Below, one piece after another: positions 32,978 through 40,440 of a DNA stretch of 43,917 bases. Positions within the stretch are counted from its first letter, which is position 1, and each line of letters starts with the position of its first letter. Source of the DNA: Desulfurococcales archaeon (GTDB lineage: Archaea; Thermoproteota; Thermoprotei_A; Sulfolobales; NBVN01); NCBI GenBank assembly GCA_015521325.1, contig WAOK01000013.1, forward strand, positions 1 to 43,917, in the 5' to 3' direction. A model generated the notes under the pieces. That model ran no database searches. It saw nothing but the letters and a program-made list of their open reading frames with translations, and was not told where the DNA came from. The translations under genes and the position numbers were made by a program.

Positions 32978-33154
32978 CTACTCTCCCCAGTCCTCCCTGA
33001 TATCGTCGAGGGGCTTGAGCTTCACCCCGTCACCGTCGTGCACGACCTCCAACACCGTGCCGCAGTCGTGCTCTATGACCTCTCCGGGGAGGGCGTCATC
33101 AGGTACCTCGACCGGTAGACCACACACAGGACATTCGAGCCTCACATCGATCAC
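32978..33154 (-). CDS. lysW: Amino-group carrier protein LysW
   Basis: 58 residues from the GTG at 33154 (55 if the GTG at 33145 is used). It has the zinc-binding pair CPVC and HDCG around a beta fold, PDDALPGEVIEHDCG in the middle, and the conserved C-terminus EDWGE whose last Glu carries the substrate. All intermediates from aminoadipate to lysine stay bound to it. The longer open frame to 33232 is rejected, because LysW is normally about 54-60 residues and an A/T-rich TATA-like box (33178-33193, minus strand) lies about 27 bases before 33154. It is the first gene of the operon. Confidence 0.93.
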   Translation of the reverse strand: MIDVRLECPVCGLPVEVPDDALPGEVIEHDCGTVLEVVHDGDGVKLKPLDDIREDWGE

Positions 33155-33177
33155 CGGGTTCCTTCGCTTGGGGGTTC

Positions 33178-33193
33178 CATAAAAATATTTTTG
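33178..33193 (-). promoter_or_regulatory. TATA-like box of the lysW-X-J-K operon
   Basis: The minus strand reads AAAAATATTTTTATGG, centred about 30 bases before the lysW GTG at 33154, so the message is nearly leaderless. Confidence 0.5.
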
Positions 33194-33271
33194 TTCGGAA
33201 AGCGGACTGGGGATATATCTTCGTGGATGCATGCCGAACCGTGGAAGGCTATTTCGGTACGGAATCCGAAC
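33193..33271. promoter_or_regulatory. Divergent lysine control region with inverted repeats
   Basis: Between lysW and lysY. GTTCGGA (33193-33199) and TCCGAAC (33265-33271) form a 7-base inverted repeat 65 bases apart. Inside are the palindrome GATATATC (33212-33219) and TTCGG/CCGAA (33253-33257 and 33266-33270) with an 8-base spacer. Lrp-family regulators such as LysM, encoded downstream, bind such imperfect dyads at several sites. The assignment to LysM is inference. Confidence 0.4.
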
Positions 33272-33331
33272 ACCGCAAATAATTTAGCCATAATAAGGCC
33301 GCACCACCAACCATGGTGAAGGTGCGGGGGG

Positions 33332-34375
33332 ATGAGGGTAGCCATAGTCGGCGGGTCCGGGTACGTCGGGGGCGAGCTCCTGAGACTCCTCGCCATGCAC
33401 TCCGGCCTGAGCGTCTCAGTCGTGACCTCTGAGAGCAATCACGGGAGACCGATCCATGCTGTGCACTACAACCTCAAGGGCTACTACCCCGGCCTAAGGT
33501 TCGTAAGGTACAGCCTCGACACCGTGAGTAAGGAAGCTGACGCGGTCTTCCTCGCGCTCCCGCACGGGTCCTCACTCCACAAGGTTCCGGAGCTCCTAGA
33601 GGTCGGGCTCAAGGTAGTTGACCTAAGCGCGGACTACAGGCTCAAGAACCCCGAGCTGTACAGGGTGTGGTATGGGTACGAGCACCCCTACCCGGACCTT
33701 CTTCAGAGGGCTGTGTACGGGATGCCCGAGCTCCACAGAGACGAGCTAAGGGGTGCTGACCTCATCGCCTCTCCCGGCTGTAACGCTACTGCCTCGATCC
33801 TGGCATTAGCCCCCCTCATCAAGGAGGGGCTGATAGAGACTGACGGCATAATTATCGATGTAAAGGCAGGGAGCAGCGAGGCTGGCTCAAAGCCGGCGCC
33901 CCACGACCACCACCCCGAGAGGGAAGGCTCCATCAGGCCCTATGCTGGGGAGGGCCATAGGCATGTTGCGGAGGTGGAGCAGGAGCTCAGTGCCTTAGCT
34001 GGTTCAAGGGTGAGGGCGTCCCTAACACCTCACGCCGTCCCCAGTGTTAGGGGGGCACTCGCCTCAGCCTACTCCCGTGGGGTGGGTGATGTCGGGGAGA
34101 GGGACGTCCTCCGGGCATTTGCCAGGATGTACGGCAGGGAACCCTTCGTGAGGATCGTTAGGAACACGCCCCTCAAGTACCCGAGCACTAAGTACGTGAT
34201 AGGGAGCAACTTCGCCGACGTTAGCTTCGCTGTAGAGGGGAGCATCGTGAAGGCCTTCGCCGCTATCGATAACCTCATGAAGGGAGCGGCTGGGCAGGCC
34301 CTACAGGCATTCAACGTGGCGGCCGGGTTCGATGAGGCAGACGGCCTAAGGGCGCCTCCCCTAAGGCCTGCCTGA
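33332..34375 (+). CDS. lysY: [LysW]-aminoadipyl phosphate reductase (LysY, ArgC-like)
   Basis: 347 residues of the N-acyl-glutamyl-phosphate reductase family. NADPH loop VAIVGGSGYVGGELLRLL at the start, ALPHGSS, LSADYRL, the catalytic Cys in SPGCNATAS and the C-terminal Rossmann return FVRIVRNTPLKYPSTKYVIGSN. It reduces the LysW-bound aminoadipyl phosphate to the semialdehyde. The start ATG has a G-rich stretch immediately before it. First gene of the operon lysY-lysZ-lysM that faces lysW; the neighbours make LysY more likely than ArgC, though one enzyme may serve both pathways. Confidence 0.93.
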   Translation: MRVAIVGGSGYVGGELLRLLAMHSGLSVSVVTSESNHGRPIHAVHYNLKGYYPGLRFVRYSLDTVSKEADAVFLALPHGSSLHKVPELLEVGLKVVDLSADYRLKNPELYRVWYGYEHPYPDLLQRAVYGMPELHRDELRGADLIASPGCNATASILALAPLIKEGLIETDGIIIDVKAGSSEAGSKPAPHDHHPEREGSIRPYAGEGHRHVAEVEQELSALAGSRVRASLTPHAVPSVRGALASAYSRGVGDVGERDVLRAFARMYGREPFVRIVRNTPLKYPSTKYVIGSNFADVSFAVEGSIVKAFAAIDNLMKGAAGQALQAFNVAAGFDEADGLRAPPLRPA

Positions 34376-34376
34376 G

Positions 34377-35189
34377 GTGTCCCAGTTGGTGCTAGTCATT
34401 AAGGTCGGTGGGAGGGCCCTCACATCCAATATGAGGGAGATAGTCAAGGATCTTGCATCCCTCGCCGAGGAGGAGAGGCTCATCCTCGTGCATGGGGGAG
34501 GGGACGTCGTCACAGACTACTCTAGGAGGATGGGGATAGAGCCGAAGATAATGGTCTCCGCCTCCGGAGTGAGGTTCAGGTACACTGACGAGGAGGAGCT
34601 GGAGGTCTTCGTCATGGTGATGGCTGGCAAGCTCAACAAGGAAATAGTCTCCGCACTGAACGCCCTAGGAGCACAGGCTGTGGGGGTCAGCGGCGTCGAC
34701 GGCTCCCTCCTCCTCGCTGAGAGGAAGCGGAGAGTGATCATTATTGATGAGAGGGGGAGGAAGCGCGTCATCCCCGGCGGCTACACAGGCAAGGTCGTGT
34801 CCGTTAACAAGCACCTCATCCGAACCCTCATCGGCGCCGGGTACGTGGTCGTTGTTGCCCCCATAGCCATGGACCAACACGGAACGATGCTCAACATCGA
34901 CGCTGACCAGGCGGCATCGGCCATAGCGTCAGCGCTGTCAGCGGATGCACTAATAATGCTATCCGACGTCGAGGGCGTAATCGTGGACGGGGAAGTAATT
35001 AAGAGGATCGGATCAGAGGAGATCCTCTCGCTCGCCCGCTCGGTAGGCAAGGGGATGAACAGGAAGCTAATCATGGCCGGGGAGGCCCTGAAATCAGGGG
35101 TCAGGAGGGTAGTCATAGCGTCGGGCCTCGTGAAGAGGCCGGTGACGAACGCATTAAACGGCGGTGGCACGGTCATAGGTGATGCGTGA
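34377..35189 (+). CDS. lysZ: [LysW]-aminoadipate kinase (LysZ, ArgB-like)
   Basis: 270 residues, amino acid kinase fold. IKVGGRAL and LVHGGGDVV form the phosphate-binding part, VSGVDGSLLLAERK and GYTGKVVSVN are middle blocks, and LNIDADQAASAIASALSADALIMLSDVEG is the ATP-side Asp/Lys region. It phosphorylates the delta-carboxyl of the LysW-linked aminoadipate. GTG start 1 base after the lysY stop, in a GAGGTG context. Its end overlaps lysM as TGATG, so lysY, lysZ and lysM are translated from one message. Confidence 0.93.
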   Translation: MSQLVLVIKVGGRALTSNMREIVKDLASLAEEERLILVHGGGDVVTDYSRRMGIEPKIMVSASGVRFRYTDEEELEVFVMVMAGKLNKEIVSALNALGAQAVGVSGVDGSLLLAERKRRVIIIDERGRKRVIPGGYTGKVVSVNKHLIRTLIGAGYVVVVAPIAMDQHGTMLNIDADQAASAIASALSADALIMLSDVEGVIVDGEVIKRIGSEEILSLARSVGKGMNRKLIMAGEALKSGVRRVVIASGLVKRPVTNALNGGGTVIGDA

Positions 35190-35614
35190 TGAGAGCCAAC
35201 ATAGACCAGCTCGACCTCCAGCTCCTCAAGCTCCTCAAGATAAACGCTAGGATGTCCTACGCCAGACTAGCGGAGGAGCTTGGGATTAGTGAGTCCGCTG
35301 TTAGGAAGAGGATAAGGAAGCTAATCAATGCTGGCGTAATAAAGAGGTTCACCATAGAGTACGAGCTAGGCAACGAGGTCAGGGCAGCGGTGCTCGTTAA
35401 GACGGTGCCTCCGAAGCCAGTCCCGGAGATCTCGAGGGAGATCATAAACATCGAGGGCGTCGACATAGTTTACGAAATCACGGGAGAGAACGACATACTC
35501 GTCCTCCTGAGAGCACCCAATATAGAGGTCATCAACAGGTGCGTGGACAAGATAAGGTCCGTTGAGGGCGTGGCCAGCACCAACACCATGATAATCATGA
35601 GAGTATGGACCTGA
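35189..35614 (+). CDS. lysM: Lrp/AsnC family regulator (LysM-like)
   Basis: 141 residues. N-terminal winged helix-turn-helix (about 3-60: LDLQLLKLLKINARMSYARLA, GISESAVRKRIRKL) and C-terminal RAM effector-binding domain (about 68-140: AVLVKTVPPKPVPE, DIVYEITGENDILVLLRA). In Sulfolobales, a gene in the same place, LysM, binds lysine and controls the lysW promoter; the same role is likely here. The ATG overlaps the lysZ stop as TGATG and has AGGTGATG upstream, which I prefer to the GTG 3 bases earlier. It could also regulate the downstream homocitrate synthase cluster. Confidence 0.9.
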   Translation: MRANIDQLDLQLLKLLKINARMSYARLAEELGISESAVRKRIRKLINAGVIKRFTIEYELGNEVRAAVLVKTVPPKPVPEISREIINIEGVDIVYEITGENDILVLLRAPNIEVINRCVDKIRSVEGVASTNTMIIMRVWT

Positions 35615-35624
35615 ACTCAAGCCC

Positions 35625-35639
35625 GCGGAACGAATCCGC
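35625..35639. repeat. Small inverted repeat after lysM
   Basis: GCGGA-ACGAA-TCCGC, a 5-base stem with 5-base loop, 10 bases after the lysM stop. It could end transcription or form part of the control region of the next gene, which starts 115 bases further and has a GCTTATTAG box at 35713-35721. Confidence 0.4.
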
Positions 35640-35753
35640 ACCGATAGCCGTGAAAAGTGATGTGTTCCGTACCCGTGATGTTTAATGAATCGTTTATGAA
35701 GACCCTTATCATGCTTATTAGACTTGTACCAACAAGGCGTGTATCGATGAAGG

Positions 35754-37040
35754 ATGATGGACGGGCCCGAGCTATACGAGGACATATTCCCGTTCGACGC
35801 ACCCCCCAGGATAGTCGGTGTTAGGGGCGAGGTCGCCTTAACAGATACTACCCTGAGGGACGGGCAGCAGGGGTGGCGCTACCTGAGCGTGGAGGAGGGG
35901 CTAAGGATATATGAGGTGCTCGCGGAGCTCGGCGGGGACGGCGCGATCCTCACTACCGAGGTCTTCCTCTACACCGATAAGGACAGGGAGCTGGCGAGGA
36001 GGATAAGGGATTACGGGTACAGGTACCCCGAGCCCATAGCCTGGATAAGGGCTACCAGATCCGATCTGGGGCTGGTGCTGGAGTCGGGCCTGGATACGGC
36101 GGCCATACTTGCCTCGATCTCGGACTACCACATATTCTTCAAGCTCGGCGTGGACAGGGAGACAGCGTTCCGGAAGTACCTTGAGGTCGTGGAGGACGCC
36201 CTCAGGCACGGCCTCAGGGTGAAGGTCACCCTAGAGGACGTCACTAGGGCAAGCCCGGAGAAGAACATCAGGCCCTTCGTCGAGGCCCTCATGAGGCTCG
36301 AGGAGAGGTACGGCACCGAGATAATCATTAAGCTGGCCGACACCCTCGGGGTCGGGCTCCCGTTCCCCGAGGTCCCCCCGCCCAGGGGGATCCCCGCACT
36401 GATCAGGTACCTCACCGACGAGCTAGGGTTCCCTGGCTCGAGGCTTGAGTTCCACAGCCACAACGACCTCGGCCTCGTCGTGGCTAATCACCTCGCTGCG
36501 TGGTACTACGGCGCCGCCCTATCGAACTGCACCCTCTTCGGCATAGGCGAGAGGGCAGGGAACTGCCCCCTCGAGATCATGCTCATCCACTACGCGGGCA
36601 TAATGGGTGAGGAGAGCAGGGCAAACCTTAAGGCAATAAAGAAGGCTGCCCAGCTCTTCAGGGAGCTAGGGCTCAACATACCTGAGTTCTATCCCCTCGT
36701 CGGGGAGAACGCGTTCCGCACCAAGGCAGGTATACACGTGGATGGGCTCATAAAGAACCCGAGGGTCTACCTCCCCTTCGACCCCTACGAGGTGCTGGGC
36801 ATACCCTACAGTGTCGCAATAAACCCGTACTCGGGCAGGGCCGCCATAGCCCTGTGGCTCTCCTACAGGCTAGGCAACGGGCGCGGTAGGGACGTTATGA
36901 GTCTCAAGAACGACCCTAGAGTAATGGCGATCTATAACGAGATCCTCGAGATCTTCAGGCGCGGCAGGGCAACACCCATGACCGACGCCGAGATGGTTGA
37001 GATAGCGTCGAAGTACTTCCCGGAGCTTCAGGGGGTGTGA
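35754..37040 (+). CDS. Homocitrate synthase candidate (HMGL-like; Re-citrate-synthase-like branch)
   Basis: 428 residues. A DRE-TIM acyltransferase: LTDTTLRDGQQGWRY is the metal-binding start, EFHSHNDLGLVVANHLAAWYYG carries two His ligands, and GIGERAGNCPLE the Asn/Gly loop. The wording of many blocks (GGDGAILTTEVFLYTDKDRELARRI, PEPIAWIRA, SDYHIFFKLGVDRETAFRKYLEVVEDAL) resembles the Re-citrate synthase branch (as in Clostridium kluyveri) rather than classical LysS or LeuA homocitrate or isopropylmalate synthases. Context (homoaconitase, homoisocitrate dehydrogenase, LysW genes) argues for acetyl-CoA plus 2-oxoglutarate giving homocitrate; citrate synthesis is the alternative. ATGATG start; the TATA-like box GCTTATTAG sits about 37 bases upstream. 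Confidence 0.8.
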   Translation: MMDGPELYEDIFPFDAPPRIVGVRGEVALTDTTLRDGQQGWRYLSVEEGLRIYEVLAELGGDGAILTTEVFLYTDKDRELARRIRDYGYRYPEPIAWIRATRSDLGLVLESGLDTAAILASISDYHIFFKLGVDRETAFRKYLEVVEDALRHGLRVKVTLEDVTRASPEKNIRPFVEALMRLEERYGTEIIIKLADTLGVGLPFPEVPPPRGIPALIRYLTDELGFPGSRLEFHSHNDLGLVVANHLAAWYYGAALSNCTLFGIGERAGNCPLEIMLIHYAGIMGEESRANLKAIKKAAQLFRELGLNIPEFYPLVGENAFRTKAGIHVDGLIKNPRVYLPFDPYEVLGIPYSVAINPYSGRAAIALWLSYRLGNGRGRDVMSLKNDPRVMAIYNEILEIFRRGRATPMTDAEMVEIASKYFPELQGV

Positions 37041-37043
37041 GCA

Positions 37044-38291
37044 TTGCCCCAGACCATGACAGAGAAGATACTCTCAGCCAAGGCAGGGAGGCCTGTGAGC
37101 CCCGGGGAGTTCATACTCGCTGAGGCTGACGTCGCCTATGCCCACGACGGCACGGCACCCTTGGCGATAAAGGTGATGGAGGAGAACCCTTTCATGTATA
37201 GGGTAGCCCACCCTGAGAGGGTTGTCTTGGTCATAGACCACGCCTCCCCACCACCTCACGTCGAGGCGGCTAGGGTGCACACGCTCATGAGGCGCTTCGC
37301 GAGGCGCTTTGGCACGAGGCTCTACGACGTGGGGGAGGGCATATGTCACCAAGTCATAGCTGAGTCAGGCCTCGTGAGGCCCGGCTCCTTGGTCATCGGT
37401 GCCGACAGCCACACCGTGACCTTGGGCGCGTTAGCGGCCTTCGCTACGGGTGTCGGCTCAACGGACATAGCCCTGGTCTTCGCTTTCGGTGCCACGTGGT
37501 TGAGGGTGCCTGAGGCCGTTCGGGGTGTGATAACCGGGGAGCCCCACCCAGCCGTGGGCGGGAAGGACGCGGTGCTCGAGCTCCTCAGGCAGGTGAGGGC
37601 CGATGGCCTAACGTATAAGGCGATAGAGTTCGTTGGTGACGGGCTAAGGCACCTCAGCGTCGAGCAGAGAATGACAGTTAGCAACATGGTGGTGGAGGCG
37701 GGTGCTAAGGCAGGCATCTTCCCTGCTGACGAGGTGCTCCTCTCGTGGCTCGGTGACGGCGCGAAGCCCCTCCGCCCGGACCCAGGGGCTGAGTACGTTG
37801 ACGAAGTCGTGATAGACCTGAGCAACCTCGAGCCCATGGTGGCTGAGCCCCCTAACGTCGACCGCGTCAGGCCGGTGACTGATTTGGAAGGTATTGAGGT
37901 GAACCAAGTGTTCATCGGTTCGTGCACCAACGGCAGGTACGAAGACTTCGTGACAGCTGCGAGGATACTGAGGGGTAGGAGGGTCAAGGAGGGCGTGAGG
38001 TGTATAGCTGTCCCCGCATCAAGGAGGGTCTATATGAGGTTGCTCGCTGAGGGGGTCGTGGAGGAGCTTGTTAGGGCAGGCTGCTTCGTGGCTCACTCGA
38101 CGTGCGGGCCCTGCATAGGGGCACACCTAGGGATCCTCGACGCCGGGGAGGTCGCTGTGTCGACATCCAACAGGAACTTCCCTGGGAGGATGGGTCATAA
38201 GGACTCAAGAATATATCTCGCATCACCCGCGACGGCGGCCGCATCGGCTGTCGAGGGTGTGATAGCTGACCCTAGGAAGTACCTTTCGTGA
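37044..38291 (+). CDS. Homoaconitase / 3-isopropylmalate-dehydratase-family large subunit
   Basis: 415 residues. [4Fe-4S] Cys ligands in GSCTNGR and STCGPCIGAH; also GADSHTVTLGALAAFATGVGSTD and NRNFPGRMG of the aconitase superfamily. With the small subunit 9 bases downstream it isomerises homocitrate to homoisocitrate, the second step of the lysine route; isopropylmalate or citrate are alternative substrates that these archaeal enzymes may also take. The TTG start follows GGGGGTG by 5 bases and lies 3 bases after the synthase stop, so the genes form one operon. An ATG at 37056 is a weaker option. Confidence 0.9.
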   Translation: MPQTMTEKILSAKAGRPVSPGEFILAEADVAYAHDGTAPLAIKVMEENPFMYRVAHPERVVLVIDHASPPPHVEAARVHTLMRRFARRFGTRLYDVGEGICHQVIAESGLVRPGSLVIGADSHTVTLGALAAFATGVGSTDIALVFAFGATWLRVPEAVRGVITGEPHPAVGGKDAVLELLRQVRADGLTYKAIEFVGDGLRHLSVEQRMTVSNMVVEAGAKAGIFPADEVLLSWLGDGAKPLRPDPGAEYVDEVVIDLSNLEPMVAEPPNVDRVRPVTDLEGIEVNQVFIGSCTNGRYEDFVTAARILRGRRVKEGVRCIAVPASRRVYMRLLAEGVVEELVRAGCFVAHSTCGPCIGAHLGILDAGEVAVSTSNRNFPGRMGHKDSRIYLASPATAAASAVEGVIADPRKYLS

Positions 38292-38299
38292 GGTGATGT

Positions 38300-38824
38300 A
38301 TGGTGAGGGTCAAGGGCAGGGCCTGGGTGCTCGGGGATAACGTGAGCACTGATCACATAATATCGGGGAAGTACAAGTTCAAGGCGATATCGAGCCTTGA
38401 GGCAATGCTTCCCCACCTTCTCGAGGAGGTCATACCTGGGTTCAGCGAGAGGGTGAGGCCCGGGGATGTCATAATCGCCGGGAAGAACTTCGGGATGGGG
38501 TCAAGCAGGGAGCACGCCCCGAGACTCCTTAAGATGGCGGGTGTGGGGGCGGTGGTTGCTAGGTCGTTCGCGAGGATATTCTACAGGAACGCCATCAACA
38601 TAGGCCTGCCCGTGATCGAGGCAGAGGAGATACCGTCGATCACTGAGGATGGTGACGTAATCGTGGTTGACCTGGCCGAGGGTGTGGTGGCTAACCTCAG
38701 TAAGGGCGTTAGGGAGAGGTTCCGCCCGTTCCCGAAAGAGGTTATGGAAATACTGCGCGCTGGCGGCATTATTGAGTACATAAAGAAACACGGGGGTTTC
38801 CCATGGCAAGGAAGTACAGGATAG
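38300..38824 (+). CDS. Homoaconitase / 3-isopropylmalate-dehydratase-family small subunit
   Basis: 174 residues, the swivelling domain of the two-chain enzyme. GDNVSTDHIISGKYKFK contains the substrate-choosing loop, here KYKFK, unlike the YL-type loop of many isopropylmalate isomerases; GKNFGMGSSREHAP is the conserved phosphate/carboxylate loop, and ARSFARIFYRNAINIGLPVIE the next block. ATG with GAGGTGATGT upstream. The gene ends inside the homoisocitrate dehydrogenase gene (22-base overlap), so the two are coupled. The loop sequence alone does not settle homocitrate against citrate. Confidence 0.9.
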   Translation: MVRVKGRAWVLGDNVSTDHIISGKYKFKAISSLEAMLPHLLEEVIPGFSERVRPGDVIIAGKNFGMGSSREHAPRLLKMAGVGAVVARSFARIFYRNAINIGLPVIEAEEIPSITEDGDVIVVDLAEGVVANLSKGVRERFRPFPKEVMEILRAGGIIEYIKKHGGFPWQGSTG

Positions 38825-39846
38825 GAGTGATAGAGGGTGACGGCATAGGGCCCGAGATAGTCGGGGCGGCCCTAACACTGCTCGACCTAGTAAACGCGGA
38901 CTTCGATATAGTGCGGATAGAGGCAGGGCTGAGAAGGTACAGAAAGGAGGGCATACCGATAAGTGAGGAGGACGTAGCCGTTCTGAAGGGGCTGGACGCC
39001 ACGATTAAGGGCCCAATAACGACTCTCCCAGGGAGGCAGGGGTACAGGAGCGTTAACGTGTACTTAAGGAAGAGGCTGGGCCTCTATGCCAACGTAAGGC
39101 CGTTCCGGAGCTACAGGGGCCTCTCGCTCAGGGATATCGACGTCGTCATAGTAAGGGAGAACACTGAGGGCCTCTACTCCGGTATAGAGTGGCGGGTCTC
39201 CTCCTCCGCGTTCAGCCTGAGGGTAATCACGGAGGAGGGCTCGAGGAAGATCGTGAGGTTTGCGTTCGAGTATGCATCCAGCAGGAGGAGGTCGAAGGTC
39301 ACCGCCGTGCATAAGGCGAACATACTGAAGGAGAGCGACGGATTGTTTAGGGAGGTGTTTCACGAGGAAGCGGTGAGGTACCCAAGCATAGCCCATGACG
39401 AAGTATTCGTTGACGCCGCCGCGTACCTCCTGGTCAAGAACCCCGGCAGGTTCGACGTTATTGTCACGCCCAACCTCTACGGGGACATACTCAGCGACCT
39501 AGCGGCTGGGGTGGCCGGATCCCTCGGTCTCTTCGCCTCGGCCCAGGTGGGTGAGGACACGGCAGTATTCGAGCCCGTGCACGGCACCGCACCCGACATA
39601 GCGGGTAAGGGAATAGCTAACCCGACATCAGCTATGAAGGCACTCGCGATGATGCTCGACTATCTAGGCACAAAGCACGGTGACCGATACCTCACGCTGG
39701 CGTCATCCGCCATAGAGGAGGGTATTAAGAGGGTCATAGAGGAGAGGAGATCCCTAACTCCCGACATAGGTGGGTCAGCCTCGACGAACGAGTTCGCCGC
39801 GGCTGTTAGGGCAGCGGTGCAGGAGTTACTGGCTAGTTATTCATGA
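38803..39846 (+). CDS. Homoisocitrate dehydrogenase (beta-decarboxylating dehydrogenase family)
   Basis: 347 residues of the isocitrate/isopropylmalate dehydrogenase family. IGVIEGDGIGPEIV at the start, RSVNVYLRKRLGLYANVRP (substrate Arg residues), VRENTEGLYSG, TAVHKANILKESDG (catalytic Lys), NLYGDILSDLAAGVAGSLGL (metal Asp) and VHGTAPDIAGKGIANP (coenzyme side). It oxidises and decarboxylates homoisocitrate to 2-oxoadipate; isocitrate is an alternative substrate in related thermophile enzymes. The ATG lies within the end of the small-subunit gene. A LysN-type aminotransferase to finish the first half of the pathway is not seen in this window. Confidence 0.88.
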   Translation: MARKYRIGVIEGDGIGPEIVGAALTLLDLVNADFDIVRIEAGLRRYRKEGIPISEEDVAVLKGLDATIKGPITTLPGRQGYRSVNVYLRKRLGLYANVRPFRSYRGLSLRDIDVVIVRENTEGLYSGIEWRVSSSAFSLRVITEEGSRKIVRFAFEYASSRRRSKVTAVHKANILKESDGLFREVFHEEAVRYPSIAHDEVFVDAAAYLLVKNPGRFDVIVTPNLYGDILSDLAAGVAGSLGLFASAQVGEDTAVFEPVHGTAPDIAGKGIANPTSAMKALAMMLDYLGTKHGDRYLTLASSAIEEGIKRVIEERRSLTPDIGGSASTNEFAAAVRAAVQELLASYS

Positions 39847-39890
39847 ATTATTTACCAGCTCTTTAGGATATATCTCCCAAAATAGTATGG

Positions 39891-39910
39891 ATACTTATTT
39901 CTATAAGTAT
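39891..39910. promoter_or_regulatory. Perfect 8-base inverted repeat upstream of prefoldin
   Basis: ATACTTAT-TTCT-ATAAGTAT is a perfect 8-base dyad with a 4-base centre, in an AT-rich stretch (39847-39945) between homoisocitrate dehydrogenase and pfdA. It lies about 20 bases ahead of the pfdA TATA-like box, a place that would suit an activator or heat-shock-type regulator; a terminator hairpin for the lysine operon is the other reading. Confidence 0.5.
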
Positions 39911-39926
39911 AATGAATTATTACCAA

Positions 39927-39935
39927 AAATATTTA
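39927..39935 (+). promoter_or_regulatory. TATA-like box of the prefoldin operon
   Basis: AAATATTTA, with predicted transcription start near 39957, leaving a leader of about 12 bases to the chosen ATG at 39969. Confidence 0.55.
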
Positions 39936-39968
39936 TGAGTATCCACGCGAATGCAGATGGTGAGTGTT

Positions 39969-40412
39969 ATGGCCGAGCAGGCCCCCAAGGTCAAGAACCA
40001 CGAGAGGCTCCTCAGTCTCCAGGATGAGCTCAGATCCCTGATAGCTCAGGCCGAGTACCTGAGGGATCAGGTGGATGCAATAACTGCGACGATTCAAGAG
40101 CTGGCCTCCGTGATCGAGACGCTGACCTACCTGGAGAAGCGGGGTGAGGGCAAGACCGTGCTCCTACCGCTCGGCGCTGGCAACTACATAAGGGCGAGGA
40201 TCGAGAAGGTGGACACCGTCATCATGGGTGTTGGCGGTAGGCTTAGCATAGAAGCTTCCGTGAAGGAGGCCAAGGACATGCTGAGTGAGAGGGTGAAGGT
40301 GCTTGAGGAGCTGAGGCTAGACCTCCTCAAGAAGCTCGAAGAGGTTAACAGGAGGATCAACGAGATCCTCCCGCAGGTCGAGGAACTGGCTAAGTCAGAG
40401 GAGGGTAAGTAA
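39969..40412 (+). CDS. pfdA: Prefoldin alpha subunit
   Basis: 147 residues. Two long coiled-coil helices (about 10-55 and 95-145, LKKLEEVNRRINEILPQVEELAKSEE) joined by beta hairpins: TVLLPLGAGNYIRARIEKVDTVIMGVGGRLSIEASVKEA, the alpha-prefoldin signature. Prefoldin is a hexamer (two alpha, four beta) that captures unfolded proteins and hands them to the thermosome. The ATG at 39969 has GGTGAG 5 bases upstream; ATGs at 39951 and 39957 are in frame, and the latter would be leaderless. The next gene, prefoldin-beta-like, follows closely on the same strand. Confidence 0.9.
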   Translation: MAEQAPKVKNHERLLSLQDELRSLIAQAEYLRDQVDAITATIQELASVIETLTYLEKRGEGKTVLLPLGAGNYIRARIEKVDTVIMGVGGRLSIEASVKEAKDMLSERVKVLEELRLDLLKKLEEVNRRINEILPQVEELAKSEEGK

Positions 40413-40440
40413 AAACCTCCTCTTTTAGGGGGTGTCGAGC

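Noticed and set aside
33155-33232. N-terminal extension of LysW
   Set aside because: It would cover the promoter box and adds residues unlike any LysW; length from 33154 fits the family.
37346-37987. 213-residue minus-strand frame in the homoaconitase gene
   Set aside because: Antisense shadow with Ser/Thr-rich content and no recognisable domain.
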